Source: Aquatica leii | Lineage: Eukaryota; Arthropoda; Insecta; Coleoptera; Lampyridae | Length of the DNA stretch: 64,000 nt | Reading direction: 5' to 3' | Assembly (NCBI GenBank): GCA_035610365.1 | Contig: CM069433.1 | Coordinates: forward strand, 132,822,545 to 132,886,544 | In this document: piece after piece, positions 50,041 through 63,811 of the stretch | Layout: the number at the start of each line of letters is the position of its first letter | Numbering within the stretch: the stretch's first letter is position 1 | Position numbers and translations under genes: made by a program | The notes under the pieces: generated by a model | What the model was told of the DNA's origin: nothing | The model's database searches: none | What the model saw: the letters and a program-made list of their open reading frames with translations, nothing else

Positions 50041-53000
50041 GAGAATCGAGAAAACCGGTGGCATTTGGGATCCTGGGTACCGGGTATTTTAATAACTGTT
50101 ACAAGCTTGAAATTTTGCATTTATATCCTAATACACATACATAATTAATCTGTAAAATTTTATCTTCTTAACGTTACAACGAACTTAGAAAATTAAAAAA
50201 CAATATTTTTTAAGGACTTAGAAAAATTTTGTCGAGAAACGACTGTATTAGGGCTCCAGGGTCTCGACTCTTCTAGCACACTTCCGGCAGCTTTTTAAGC
50301 ACGAAATATTGCATGTATGTCTTAACTATGATACATAATTAGCCTGAAAAATTTTATCTTCTTAACTTTACAACGAACTTAGAAATTAAAAAAAAAATAT
50401 TTCTTAGGGACTTAGAATAATTTTATAGAGAATCGAGAAAACCGGTGGCATATGGGATCCTGGGTACCGAGTATTTTAATAACTGTTACAAGCTTGAAAT
50501 TTTGCATTTATATCCTAATATACATACTTATTTAATCTGTAAAATTTTATCTTCTTAACTTTACAACGAACGAAGATAATAAAGAAAAATATTTCTTAGG
50601 GACTTTGAAAAATTTTATAGAGAATCGAGCAAACCGGCAAACCGGTGGCATTTGGGATCCTGGGTACCGGGAATTTTAATAACTGTTACAAGCTTGAAAT
50701 TTTGCATTTATGTCCTAATATACATACTTATTTAATCTGTAAAATTTTATCTTCTTAGCTTTACAACGAACGAAGATAATTAAAAAAATGTTTCTTAGGG
50801 ACTTAGAAAAATTTTATAGAGAATCGAGAAAACCGGTGGCATTTGGGATCCTGGGTACCGAGTATTTTAATAACTGTTACAAGCTTGAAATTTTGCATTT
50901 ATGTCCTAATATACATACTTATTTAATCTGTAAAATTTTATCTTCTTAGCTTTACAACGAACGAAGATAATTAAAAAAAATGCTTCTTAGGGACTTTGAA
51001 AATTTTATAGAGAATCGAGAAAACCGGTGGCATTTGGGATCCTGGGTACCGAGTATTTTAATAACTGTTACAAGCTTGAAATTTTGCATTTATGTCCTAA
51101 TATACATACTTATTTAATCTGTAAAATTTTATCTTCTTAACTTTACAACGAACTTAGAAAGTAAAAAATATTTCTTAGGGACTTAGAATAATTTTATAGA
51201 GAATCGAGAAAACCGGTGGCATTTGGGATCCTGGGTACCGAGTATTTTAATAACTGTTACAAGCTTGAAATTTTGCATTTTTGTCCTAATATACATACTT
51301 ATTTAATCTGTAAAATTTTATCTTCTTAACTTTACAACGCACGAAGATAATAAAGAAAAATATTTCTTAGGGACTTGGAATAATTTTATAGAGAATCGAG
51401 CAAACCGGTGGCATTTGGGATCCTGGGTACCGGGAATTTTAATAACTGTTACAAGCTTGAAATTTTGCATTTATGTCCTAATATACATACTTATTTAATC
51501 TGTAAAATTTTATCTTCTTAGCTTTACAACGCACGAAGATAATAAAAAAAAAATGCTTCTTAGGGACTTTGAAAAATTTTATAGAGAATCGAGAAAACCG
51601 GTGGCATTTGGGATCCTGGGTACCGGGAATTTTAATAATTGTTACAAGCTTGAATTTTTGCATTTATGTCCTAATATACATACTTATTTAATCTGTAAAA
51701 TTTTATCTTCTTAACTTTACAACGAACTTAGAAATTAAAAAAAAAATATTTTTTAAGGACTTAGAAAAATTTTATAGAGAATCGAAAAACAGGAGGCATT
51801 TGGGATCCTGGGTACCGAGTATTTTAATCACTGTTACAAGCTTGAAATTTTGAATTTATATCCTAATATACATACTTATTTAATCTGTAAAATTTTATCT
51901 TCTTAACTTTACAACGAACTTAGAAAATTAAAAAAAAATAGTTTTTAAGGACTTAGAAACATTTTGTCGAGAAACGACTGTATTAAGGCTCCAGGGTCTC
52001 GACTCTTCTAGCACACTTCCGGCAGCTTTTTAAGCACGAAATATTGCATGTATGTCTTAACTATGATACATAATTAGCCTGAAAAATTTTATCTTCTTAA
52101 CTTTACAACGAACTTAGAAATTAAAAAAAAAATATTTCTTAGGGACTTAGAATAATTTTATAGAGAATCGAGAAAACCGGTGGCATTTGGGATCCTGGGT
52201 ACCGAGTATTTTAATAATTGTTACAAGCTTGAAATTTTGCATTTATATCCTAATATACATACTTATTTAATCTGTAAAATTTTATCTTCTTAACTTTACA
52301 ACGAACGAAGATAATAAAGAAAAATATTTCTTAGGGACTTTGAAAAATTTTATAGAGAATCGAGCAAACCGGTGGCATTTGGGATCCTGGGTACCGGGAA
52401 TTTTAATAACTGTTACAAGCTTGAAATTTTGCATTTATGTCCTAATATACATACTTATTTAATCTGTAAAATTTTATCTTCTTAACTTTACAACGAACTT
52501 AGAATTTAAAAAACAAATATTTTTTAAGGACTTAGAAAAATTTTGTCGAGAAACGACTGTATTAGGGCTCCAGGGTCTCGACTCTTCTAGCACACTTCCG
52601 GCAGCTTTTTAAGCACGAAATATTGCATGTATGTCTTAACTATGATACATAATTAGCCTGAAAAATTTTATCTTCTTAACTTTACAACGCACGAAGATAA
52701 TAAAGAAAATGTTTCTTAGGGACTTTGAAAAATTTTATAGAGAATCGAGCAAACCGGTGGCATTTGGGATCCTGGGTACCGGGAATTTTAATAACTGTTA
52801 CAAGCTTGAAATTTTGCATTTATGTCCTAATATACATACTTATTTAATCTGTAAAATTTTATCTTCTTAACTTTACAACGAACTTAGAATTTAAAAAACA
52901 AATATTTTTTAAGGACTTAGAAAAATTTTGTCGAGAAACGACTGTATTAGGGCTCCAGGGTCTCGACTCTTCTAGCACACTTCCGGCAGCTTTTTAAGCA

Positions 53001-56000
53001 CGAAATATTGCATGTATGTCTTAACTATGATACATAATTAGCCTGAAAAATTTTATCTTCTTAACTTTACAACGAACTTAGAAATTAAAAAAAAAATATT
53101 TCTTAGGGACTTAGAATAATTTTATAGAGAATCGAGAAAACCGGTGGCATTTGGGATCCTGGGTACTGAGTATTTTAATAACTGTTACAAGCTTGAAATT
53201 TTGCATTTATATCCTAATATACATACTTATTTAATCTGTAAAATTTTATCTTCTTAACTTTACAACGAACGAAGATAATAAAGAAAAATATTTCTTAGGG
53301 ACTTTGAAAAATTTTATAGAGAATCGAGCAAACCGGTGGCATTTGGGATCCTGGGTACCGGGAATTTTAATAACTGTTACAAGCTTGAAATTTTGCATTT
53401 ATGTCCTAATATACATACTTATTTAATCTGTAAAATTTTATCTTCTTAACTTTACAACGAACTTAGAATTTAAAAACAAATATTTTTAAGGACTTAGAAA
53501 AATTTTGTCGAGAAACGACTGTATTAGGGCTCCAGGGTCTCGACTCTTCTAGCACACTTCCGGCAGCTTTTTAAGCACGAAATATTGCATGTATGTCTTA
53601 ACTATGATACATAATTAGCCTGAAAAATTTTATCTTCTTAACTTTACAACGCACGAAGATAATAAAGAAAAATGTTTCTTAGGGACTTTGAAAAATTTTA
53701 TAGAGAATCGAGCAAACCCGTGGCATTTGGGGATCCTGGGTACCGGGAATTTTAATAACTGTTACAAGCTTGAAATTTTGCATTTATGTCCTAATATACA
53801 TACTTATTTAATCTGTAAAATTTTATCTTCTTAACTTTACAACGAACTTAGAATTTAAAAAACAAATATTTTTTAAGGACTTAGAAAAATTTTGTCGAGA
53901 AACGACTGTATTAGGGCTCCAGGGTCTCGACTCTTCTAGCACACTTCCGGCAGCTTTTTAAGCACGAAATATTGCATGTATGTCTTAACTATGATACATA
54001 ATTAGCCTGAAAAATTTTATCTTCTTAACTTTACAACGAACTTAGAAATTAAAAAAAAAATATTTCTTAGGGACTTAGAATAATTTTATAGAGAATCGAG
54101 AAAACCGGTGGCATTTGGGATCCTGGGTACCGAGTATTTTAATAACTGTTACAAGCTTGAAATTTTGCATTTATATCCTAATATACATACTTATTTAATC
54201 TGTAAAATTTTATCTTCTTAACTTTACAACGAACGAAGATAATAAAGAAAAATATTTCTTAGGGACTTTGAAAAATTTTATAGAGAATCGAGCAAACCGG
54301 CAAACCGGTGGCATTTGGGATCCTGGGTACCGGGAATTTTAATAACTGTTACAAGCTTGAAATTTTGCATTTATGTCCTAATATACATACTTATTTAATC
54401 TGTAAAATTTTATCTTCTTAGCTTTACAACGAACGAAGATAATTAAAAAAAATGTTTCTTAGGGACTTAGAAAAATTTTATAGAGAATCGAGAAAACCGG
54501 TGGCATTTGGGATCCTGGGTACCGAGTATTTTAATAACTGTTACAAGCTTGAAATTTTGCATTTATGTCCTAATATACATACTTATTTAATCTGTAAAAT
54601 TTTATCTTCTTAGCTTTACAACGAACGAAGATAATTAAAAAAAATGTTTCTTAGGGACTTAGAAAAATTTTATAGAGAATCGAGAAAACCGGTGGCATTT
54701 GGGATCCTGGGTACCGAGTATTTTAATAACTGTTACAAGCTTGAAATTTTGCATTTATGTCCTAATATACATACTTATTTAATCTGTAAAATTTTATCTT
54801 CTTAGCTTTACAACGAACGAAGATAATTAAAAAAAATGCTTCTTAGGGACTTTGAAAAATTTTATAGAGAATCGAGAAAACCGGTGGCATTTGGGATCCT
54901 GGGTACTGAGTATTTTAATAACTGTTACAAGCTTGAAATTTTGCATTTATGTCCTAATATACATACTTATTTAATCTGTAAAATTTTATCTTCTTAACTT
55001 TACAACGAACTTAGAAATTAAAAAAAAAATATTTCTTAGGGACTTAGAATAATTTTATAGAGAAGCGAGGAAACCGGTGGCATGTGGGATCCTGGGGACC
55101 GGGGATTTTAATAACTGTTACAAGCTTGAAATTTTGCATTTATATCCTAATATACATACTTATTTAATCTGTAAAATTTTATCTTCTTAACTTTACAACG
55201 AACGAAGATAATAAAGAAAAATATTTCTTAGGGACTTTGAAAAATTTTATAGAGAATCGAGCAAACCGGTGGCATTTGGGATCCTGGGTACCGGGAATTT
55301 TAATAACTGTTACAAGCTTGAAATTTTGCATTTATGTCCTAATATACATACTTATTTAATCTGTAAAATTTTATCTTCTTAGCTTTACAACGCACGAAGA
55401 TAATAAAAAAAAAATGCTTCTTAGGGACTTTGAAAAATTTTATAGAGAATCGAGAAAACCGGTGGCATTTGGGATCCTGGGTACGGGGAATTTTAATAAT
55501 TGTTACAAGCTTGAATTTTTGCATTTATGTCCTAATATACATACTTATTTAATCTGTAAAATTTTATCTTCTTAACTTTACAACGAACTTAGAAATTAAA
55601 AAAAAAATATTTTTTAAGGACTTAGAAAAATTTTATAGAGAATCGAAAAACAGGAGGCATTTGGGATCCTGGGTACCGAGTATTTTAATCACTGTTACAA
55701 GCTTGAAATTTTGAATTTATATCCTAATATACATACTTATTTAATCTGTAAAATTTTATCTTCTTAACTTTACAACGAACTTAGAAAATTAAAAAAAAAT
55801 AGTTTTTAAGGACTTAGAAACATTTTGTCGAGAAACGACTGTATTAAGGCTCCAGGGTCTCGACTCTTCTAGCACACTTCCGGCAGCTTTTTAAGCACGA
55901 AATATTGCATGTATGTCTTAACTATGATACATCATTAGCCTGAAAAATTTTATCTTCTTAACTTTACAACGAACTTAGAAGTTAAAAAAAAAATATTTCT

Positions 56001-59000
56001 TAGGGACTTAGAATAATTTTATAGAGAATCGAGAAAACCGGTGGCATTTGGGATCCTGGGTACCGGGTATTTTAATAACTGTTACAAGCTTGAAATTTTG
56101 CATTTATATCCTAATATACATACTTATTTAATCTGTAAAATTTTATCTTCTTAACTTTACAACGAACGAAGATAATAAAGAAAAATATTTCTTAGGGACT
56201 TTGAAAAATTTTATAGAGAATCGAGCAAACCGGTGGCATTTGGGATCCTGGGTACCGGGAATTTTAATAACTGTTACAAGCTTGAAATTTTGCATTTATG
56301 TCCTAATATACATACTTATTTAATCTGTAAAATTTTATCTTCTTAACTTTACAACGAACTTAGAAATTTAAAAAAAAATATTTTTTAAGGACTTAGAAAA
56401 ATTTTGTCGAGAAACGACTGTATTAGGGCTCCAGGGTCTCGACTCTTCTAGCACACTTCCGGCAGCTTTTTAAGCACGAAATATTGCATGTATGTCTTAA
56501 CTATGATACATAATTAGCCTGAAAAATTTTATCTTCTTAACTTTACAACGCACGAAGATAATAAAGAAAAATGTTTCTTAGGGACTTTGAAAAATTTTAT
56601 AGAGAATCGAGCAAACCGGTGGCATTTGGGATCCTGGGTACCGGGAATTTTAATAACTGTTACAAGCTTGAAATTTTGCATTTATGTCCTAATATACATA
56701 CTTATTTAATCTGTAAAATTTTATCTTCTTAACTTTACAACGAACTTAGAATTTAAAAAACAAATATTTTTTAAGGACTTAGAAAAATTTTGTCGAGAAA
56801 CGACTGTATTAGGGCTCCAGGGTCTCGACTCTTCTAGCACACTTCCGGCAGCTTTTTAAGCACGAAATATTGCATGTATGTCTTAACTATGATACATAAT
56901 TAGCCTGAAAAATTTTATCTTCTTAACTTTACAACGAACTTAGAAATTAAAAAAAAAATATTTCTTAGGGACTTAGAATAATTTTATAGAGAATCGAGAA
57001 AACCGGTGGCATTTGGGATCCTGGGTACCGAGTATTTTAATAACTGTTACAAGCTTGAAATTTTGCATTTATATCCTAATATACATACTTATTTAATCTG
57101 TAAAATTTTATCTTCTTAACTTTACAACGAACGAAGATAATAAAGAAAAATATTTCTTAGGGACTTTGAAAAATTTTATAGAGAATCGAGCAAACCGGCA
57201 AACCGGTGGCATTTGGGATCCTGGGTACCGGGAATTTTAATAACTGTTACAAGCTTGAAATTTTGCATTTATGTCCTAATATACATACTTATTTAATCTG
57301 TAAAATTTTATCTTCTTAGCTTTACAACGAACGAAGATAATTAAAAAAAATGTTTCTTAGGGACTTAGAAAAATTTTATAGAGAATCGAGAAAACCGGTG
57401 GCATTTGGGATCCTGGGTACCGAGTATTTTAATAACTGTTACAAGCTTGAAATTTTGCATTTATGTCCTAATATACATACTTATTTAATCTGTAAAATTT
57501 TATCTTCTTAGCTTTACAACGAACGAAGATAATTAAAAAAAATGCTTCTTAGGGACTTTGAAAAATTTTATAGAGAATCGAGAAAACCGGTGGCATTTGG
57601 GATCCTGGGTACCGAGTATTTTAATAACTGTTACAAGCTTGAAATTTTGCATTTATGTCCTAATATACATACTTATTTAATCTGTAAAATTTTATCTTCT
57701 TAACTTTACAACGAACTTAGAAATTAAAAAAAAAATATTTCTTAGGGACTTAGAATAATTTTATAGAGAATCGAGAAAACCGGTGGCATTTGGGATCCTG
57801 GGTACCGAGTATTTTAATAACTGTTACAAGCTTGAAATTTTGCATTTATATCCTAATATACATACTTATTTAATCTGTAAAATTTTATCTTCTTAACTTT
57901 ACAACGAACGAAGATAATAAAGAAAAATATTTCTTAGGGACTTTGAAAAATTTTATAGAGAATCGAGCAAACCGGTGGCATTTGGGATCCTGGGTACCGG
58001 GAATTTTAATAACTGTTACAAGCTTGAAATTTTGCATTTATGTCCTAATATACATACTTATTTAATCTGTAAAATTTTATCTTCTTAGCTTTACAACGAA
58101 CGAAGATAATTAAAAAAAATGCTTCTTAGGGACTTTGAAAAATTTTATAGAGAATCGAGAAAACCGGTGGCATTTGGGATCCTGGGTACCGGGAATTTTA
58201 ATAATTGTTACAAGCTTGAATTTTTGCATTTATGTCCTAATATACATACTTATTTAATCTGTAAAATTTTATCTTCTTAACTTTACAACGAACTTAGAAA
58301 TTAAAAAAAAAATATTTTTTAAGGACTTAGAAAAATTTTATAGAGAATCGAGCAAACCGGTGGCATTTGGGATCCTGGGTACCGAGTATTTTAATAACTG
58401 TTACAAGCTTGAAATTTTGCATTTATATCCTAATATACATACTTATTTAATCTGTAAAATTTTATCTTCTTAACTTTACAACGAACTTAGAAAATTAAAA
58501 AAAAATAGTTTTTAAGGACTTAGAAACATTTTGTCGAGAAACGACTGTATTAAGGCTCCAGGGTCTCGACTCTTCTAGCACACTTCCGGCAGCTTTTTAA
58601 GCACGAAATATTGCATGTATGTCTTAACTATGATACATAATTAGCCTGAAAAATTTTATCTTCTTAACTTTACAACGAACTTAGAAATTAAAAAAATATT
58701 TCTTAGGGACTTAGAATAATTTTATAGAGAATCGAGAAAACCGGTGGCATTTGGGATCCTGGGTACCGAGTATTTTAATAACTGTTACAAGCTTGAAATT
58801 TTGCATTTATATCCTAATATACATACTTATTTAATCTGTAAAATTTTATCTTCTTAACTTTACAACGAACGAAGATAATAAAGAAAAATATTTCTTAGGG
58901 ACTTTGAAAAATTTTATAGAGAATCGAGCAAACCGGTGGCATTTGGGATCCTGGGTACCGGGAATTTTAATAACTGTTACAAGCTTGAAATTTTGCATTT

Positions 59001-62000
59001 ATGTCCTAATATACATACTTATTTAATCTGTAAAATTTTATCTTCTTAACTTTACAACGAACTTAGAATTTAAAAAAAATATTTTTAAGGACTTAGAAAA
59101 ATTTTGTCGAGAAACGACTGTATTAGGGCTCCAGGGTCTCGACTCTTCTAGCACACTTCCGGCAGCTTTTTAAGCACGAAATATTGCATGTATGTCTTAA
59201 CTATGATACATAATTAGCCTGAAAAATTTTATCTTCTTAACTTTACAACGCACGAAGATAATAAAGAAAAATGTTTCTTAGGGACTTTGAAAAATTTTAT
59301 AGAGAATCGAGCAAACCGGTGGCATTTGGGATCCTGGGTACCGGGAATTTTAATAACTGTTACAAGCTTGAAATTTTGCATTTATGTCCTAATATACATA
59401 CTTATTTAATCTGTAAAATTTTATCTTCTTAACTTTACAACGAACTTAGAAAATTTAAAAAAAATATTTTTTACGGACTTAGAAAAATTTTGTCGAGAAA
59501 CGACTGTATTAGGGCTCCAGGGTCTCGACTCTTCTAGCACACTTCCGGCAGCTTTTTAAGCACGAAATATTGCATGTATGTCTTAACTATGATACATAAT
59601 TAGCCTGAAAAATTTTATCTTCTTAACTTTACAACGCACGAAGATAATAAAGAAAAATGTTTCTTAGGGACTTTGAAAAATTTTATAGAGAATCGAGCAA
59701 ACCGGTGGCATTTGGGATCCTGGGTACCGGGAATTTTAATAATTGTTACAAGCTTGAAATTTTGCATTTATGTCCTAATATACATACTTATTTAATCTGT
59801 AAAATTTTATCTTCTTAACTTTACAACGAACTTAGAATTTAAAAAACAAATATTTTTTAAGGACTTAGAAAAATTTTGTCGAGAAACGACTGTATTAGGG
59901 CTCCAGGGTCTCGACTCTTCTAGCACACTTCCGGCAGCTTTTTAAGCACGAAATATTGCATGTATGTCTTAACTATGATACATAATTAGCCTGAAAAATT
60001 TTATCTTCTTAACTTTACAACGAACTTAGAAATTAAAAAAAAAATATTTCTTAGGGACTTAGAATAATTTTATAGAGAATCGAGAAAACCGGTGGCATTT
60101 GGGATCCTGGGTACCGAGTATTTTAATAACTGTTACAAGCTTGAAATTTTGCATTTATATCCTAATATACATACTTATTTAATCTGTAAAATTTTATCTT
60201 CTTAACTTTACAACGAACGAAGATAATAAAGAAAAATATTTCTTAGGGACTTTGAAAAATTTTATAGAGAATCGAGCAAACCGGTGGCATTTGGGATCCT
60301 GGGTACCGGGAATTTTAATAACTGTTACAAGCTTGAAATTTTGCATTTATGTCCTAATATACATACTTATTTAATCTGTAAAATTTTATCTTCTTAACTT
60401 TACAACGAACTTAGAATTTAAAAACAAATATTTTTAAGGACTTAGAAAAATTTTGTCGAGAAACGACTGTATTAGGGCTCCAGGGTCTCGACTCTTCTAG
60501 CACACTTCCGGCAGCTTTTTAAGCACGAAATATTGCATGTATGTCTTAACTATGATACATAATTAGCCTGAAAAATTTTATCTTCTTAACTTTACAACGC
60601 ACGAAGATAATAAAGAAAAATGTTTCTTAGGGACTTTGAAAAATTTTATAGAGAATCGAGCAAACCGGTGGCATTTGGGATCCTGGGTACCGGGAATTTT
60701 AATAACTGTTACAAGCTTGAAATTTTGCATTTATGTCCTAATATACATACTTATTTAATCTGTAAAATTTTATCTTCTTAACTTTACAACGAACTTAGAA
60801 ATTAAAAAAAAAATATTTTTTAAGGACTTAGAAAAATTTTGTCGAGAAACGACTGTATTAGGGCTCCAGGGTCTCGACTCTTCTAGCACACTTCCGGCAG
60901 CTTTTTAAGCACGAAATATTGCATGTATGTCTTAACTATGATACATAATTAGCCTGAAAAATTTTATCTTCTTAACTTTACAACGCACAAAGATAATAAA
61001 GAAAAATATTTCTTAGGGACTTAGAATAATTTTATAGAGAATCGAGCAAACCGGTGGCATTTGGGATCCTGGGTACCGGGAATTTTAATAATTGTTACAA
61101 GCTTGAAATTTTGCATTTATGTCCTAATATACATACTTATTTAATCTGTAAAATTTTATCTTCTTAACGTTACAACGAACTTAGAATTTAACAAACAAAT
61201 ATTTTTAAGGACTTAGAAAATTTTGTCGAGAAACGACTGTATTAGGGCTCCAGGGTCTCGACTCTTCTAGCACACTTCCGGCAGCTTTTTAAGCACGAAA
61301 TATTGCATGTATGTCTTAACTATGATACATAATTAGCCTGAAAAATTTTATCTTCTTAACTTTACAACGAACCTAGAAATTAAAAAAATATTTCTTAGGG
61401 ACTTAGAATAATTTTATAGAGAATCGAGAAAACCGGTGGCATTTGGGATCCTGGGTACCGAGTATTTTAATAACTGTTACAAGCTTGAAATTTTGCATTT
61501 ATATCCTAATATACATACTTATTTAATCTGTAAAATTTTATCTTCTTAACTTTACAACGAACGAAGATAATAAAGAAAAATATTTCTTAGTGACTTTGAA
61601 AATTTTATAGAGAATCGAGCAAACCGGCAAACCGGTGGCATTTGGGATCCTGGGTACCGGGAATTTTAATAACTGTTACAAGCTTGAAATTTTGCATTTA
61701 TGTCCTAATATACATACTTATTTAATCTGTAAAATTTTATCTTCTTAGCTTTACAACGAACGAAGATAATTAAAAAAAATGTTTCTTAGGGACTTAGAAA
61801 AATTTTATAGAGAATCGAGAAAACCGGTGGCATTTGGGATCCTGGGTACCGAGTATTTTAATAACTGTTACAAGCTTGAAATTTTGCATTTATGTCCTAA
61901 TATACATACTTATTTAATCTGTAAAATTTTATCTTCTTAGCTTTACAACGAACGAAGATAATTAAAAAAAATGCTTCTTAGGGACTTTGAAAAATTTTAT

Positions 62001-63741
62001 AGAGAATCGAGAAAACCGGTGGCATTTGGGATCCTGGGTACCGAGTATTTTAATAACTGTTACAAGTTTGAAATTTTGCTTTTATGTCCTAATACACATA
62101 CTTATTTAATCTGTAAAATTGTATCTTCTTAACTTTACAACGAACTTAGAAATTTAAAAAAAAATATTTTTTAAGGACTTAGAAAAATTTTGTCGAGAAA
62201 CGACTGTATTAGGGCTCCAGGGTCTCGACTCTTCTAGCACACTTCCGGCAGCTTTTTAAGCACGAAATATTGCATGTATGTCTTAACTATGATACATAAT
62301 TAATCTGTAAAATTTTATCTTCTTAACTTTACAACGAACTTAGAAATTAAAAAAAAAATATTTTTTAAGGACTTAGAAAAATTTTGTCGAGAAACGACTG
62401 TATTAGGGCTCCAGGGTCTCGACTCTTCTAGCACACTTCCGGCAGCTTTTTAAGCACGAAATATTGCATGTATGTCTTAACTATGATACATAATTAGCCT
62501 GAAAAATTTTATCTTCTTAACTTTACAACGAACGAAGATAATAAAGAAAAATGTTTTTTAGGGACTTAGAATAATTTTATAGAGAATCGAGAAAACCGGT
62601 GGCATTTGGGATCCTGGGTACCGAGTATTTTAATAACTGTTACAAGCTTGAAATTTTGCATTTATATCCTAATACACATACATAATTAATCTGTAAAATT
62701 TTATCTTCTTAACGTTACAACGAACTTAGAAAATTAAAAAAAAATATATTTAAGGACTTAGAAAAATTTTGTCGAGAAACGACTGTATTAAGGCTCCAGG
62801 GTCTCGACTCTTCTAGCACACTTCCGGCAGCTTTTTAAGCACGAAATATTGCATGTATGTCTTAACTATGATACATAATTAATCTGTAAAATTTTATCTT
62901 CTTAACTTTACAACGAACTTAGAAAATTTAAAAATATTTTTACGGACTTAGAAAAATTTTGTCGAGAAACGACTGTATTAAGGCTCCAGGGTTTCGACTC
63001 TTCTAGCACACTTCCGGCAGCTTTTTAAGCACGAAATATTGCATGTATGTCTTAACTATGATACATAATTAATCTGTAAAATTTTATCTTCTTAACTTTA
63101 CAACGAACTTAGAAATTTAAAAAAAAATTTTTTTAAGGACTTAGAAAAATTTTGTCGAGAAACGACTGTATTAGGGCTCCAGGGTCTCGACTCTTCTAGC
63201 ACACTTCCGGCAGCTTTTTAAGCACGAAATATTGCATGTATGTCTTAACTATGATACATAATTAGCCTGAAAAATTTTATCTTCTTAACTTTACAACGCA
63301 CGAAGATAATAAAGAAAATGTTTTTTAGGGACTTAAAATAATTTTATAGAGAATCGAGCAAACCGGTGGCATTTGGGATCCTGGGTACCGGGAATTTTAA
63401 TAACTGTTACAAGCTTGAAATTTTGCATTTATGTCCTAATATACATACTTATTTAATCTGTAAAATTTTATCTTCTTAGCTTTACAACGAACGAAGATAA
63501 TTAAAAATGCTTCTTAGGGACTTTGAAAAATTTTATAGAGAATCGAGAAAACCGGTGGCATTTGGGATCCTGGGTACCGAGTATTTTAATAACTGTTACA
63601 AGCTTGAAATTTTGCATTTATGTCCTAATATACATACTTATTTAATCTGTAAAATTTTATCTTCTTAACGTTACAACGAACTTAGAAAATTAAAAAAAAA
63701 TATTTTTTAAGGACTTAGAAAAATTTTGTCGAGAAACGACT
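50041..63741 (+). repeat. Satellite array, two related monomers (A, B; about 193 bp) in higher-order repeats
   Basis: About 70 tandem monomers. Type A carries ACCGGTGGCATTTGGGATCC-TGGGTACC; type B carries GTCGAGAAACGACTGTATTA and GGGTCTCGAC. Both share the flank ATTTTATCTTCTTAACTTTA and are clearly paralogous. B starts at 50231, 51966, 52545, 52930, 53507, 53894, 55827, 56406, 56792, 58533, 59106, 59492, 59878, 60455, 60841, 61225, 62192, 62386, 62771, 62961, 63154 and 63728. Spacings are multiples of about 193, so runs of 8-9 A alternate with a B-AA-B-A pattern. Within B, GTCGAGA and TCTCGAC form a dyad 24 bases apart. There is no coding capacity; apparent open frames (for example 51663-51478 and 55524-55339, minus strand) are by-products. 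Confidence 0.95.
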
Positions 63742-63811
63742 GAGTAGAAAGAGACCAGCATCCCCTCCACTTTTGACGTCACACGACCTCGTCGCCAACG
63801 TACGTGAAGGG
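63742..63811. other. Unique junction after the satellite
   Basis: The array stops inside a B monomer after GAGAAACGACTG (63741). About 70 bp of comparatively GC-rich unique sequence follows, including TTGACGTCA at 63773-63781, before the minisatellite starts. Confidence 0.6.

Noticed and set aside
51478-51663. Conserved small ORFs within the satellite (minus strand, also at 55339-55524)
   Set aside because: They are copies of the same repeat monomer 3861 bp apart; conservation reflects the satellite, not coding.
49625-63741. A CRISPR array
   Set aside because: Monomers are contiguous and about 193 bp, with no short repeats separated by unique spacers, and the host is an insect.
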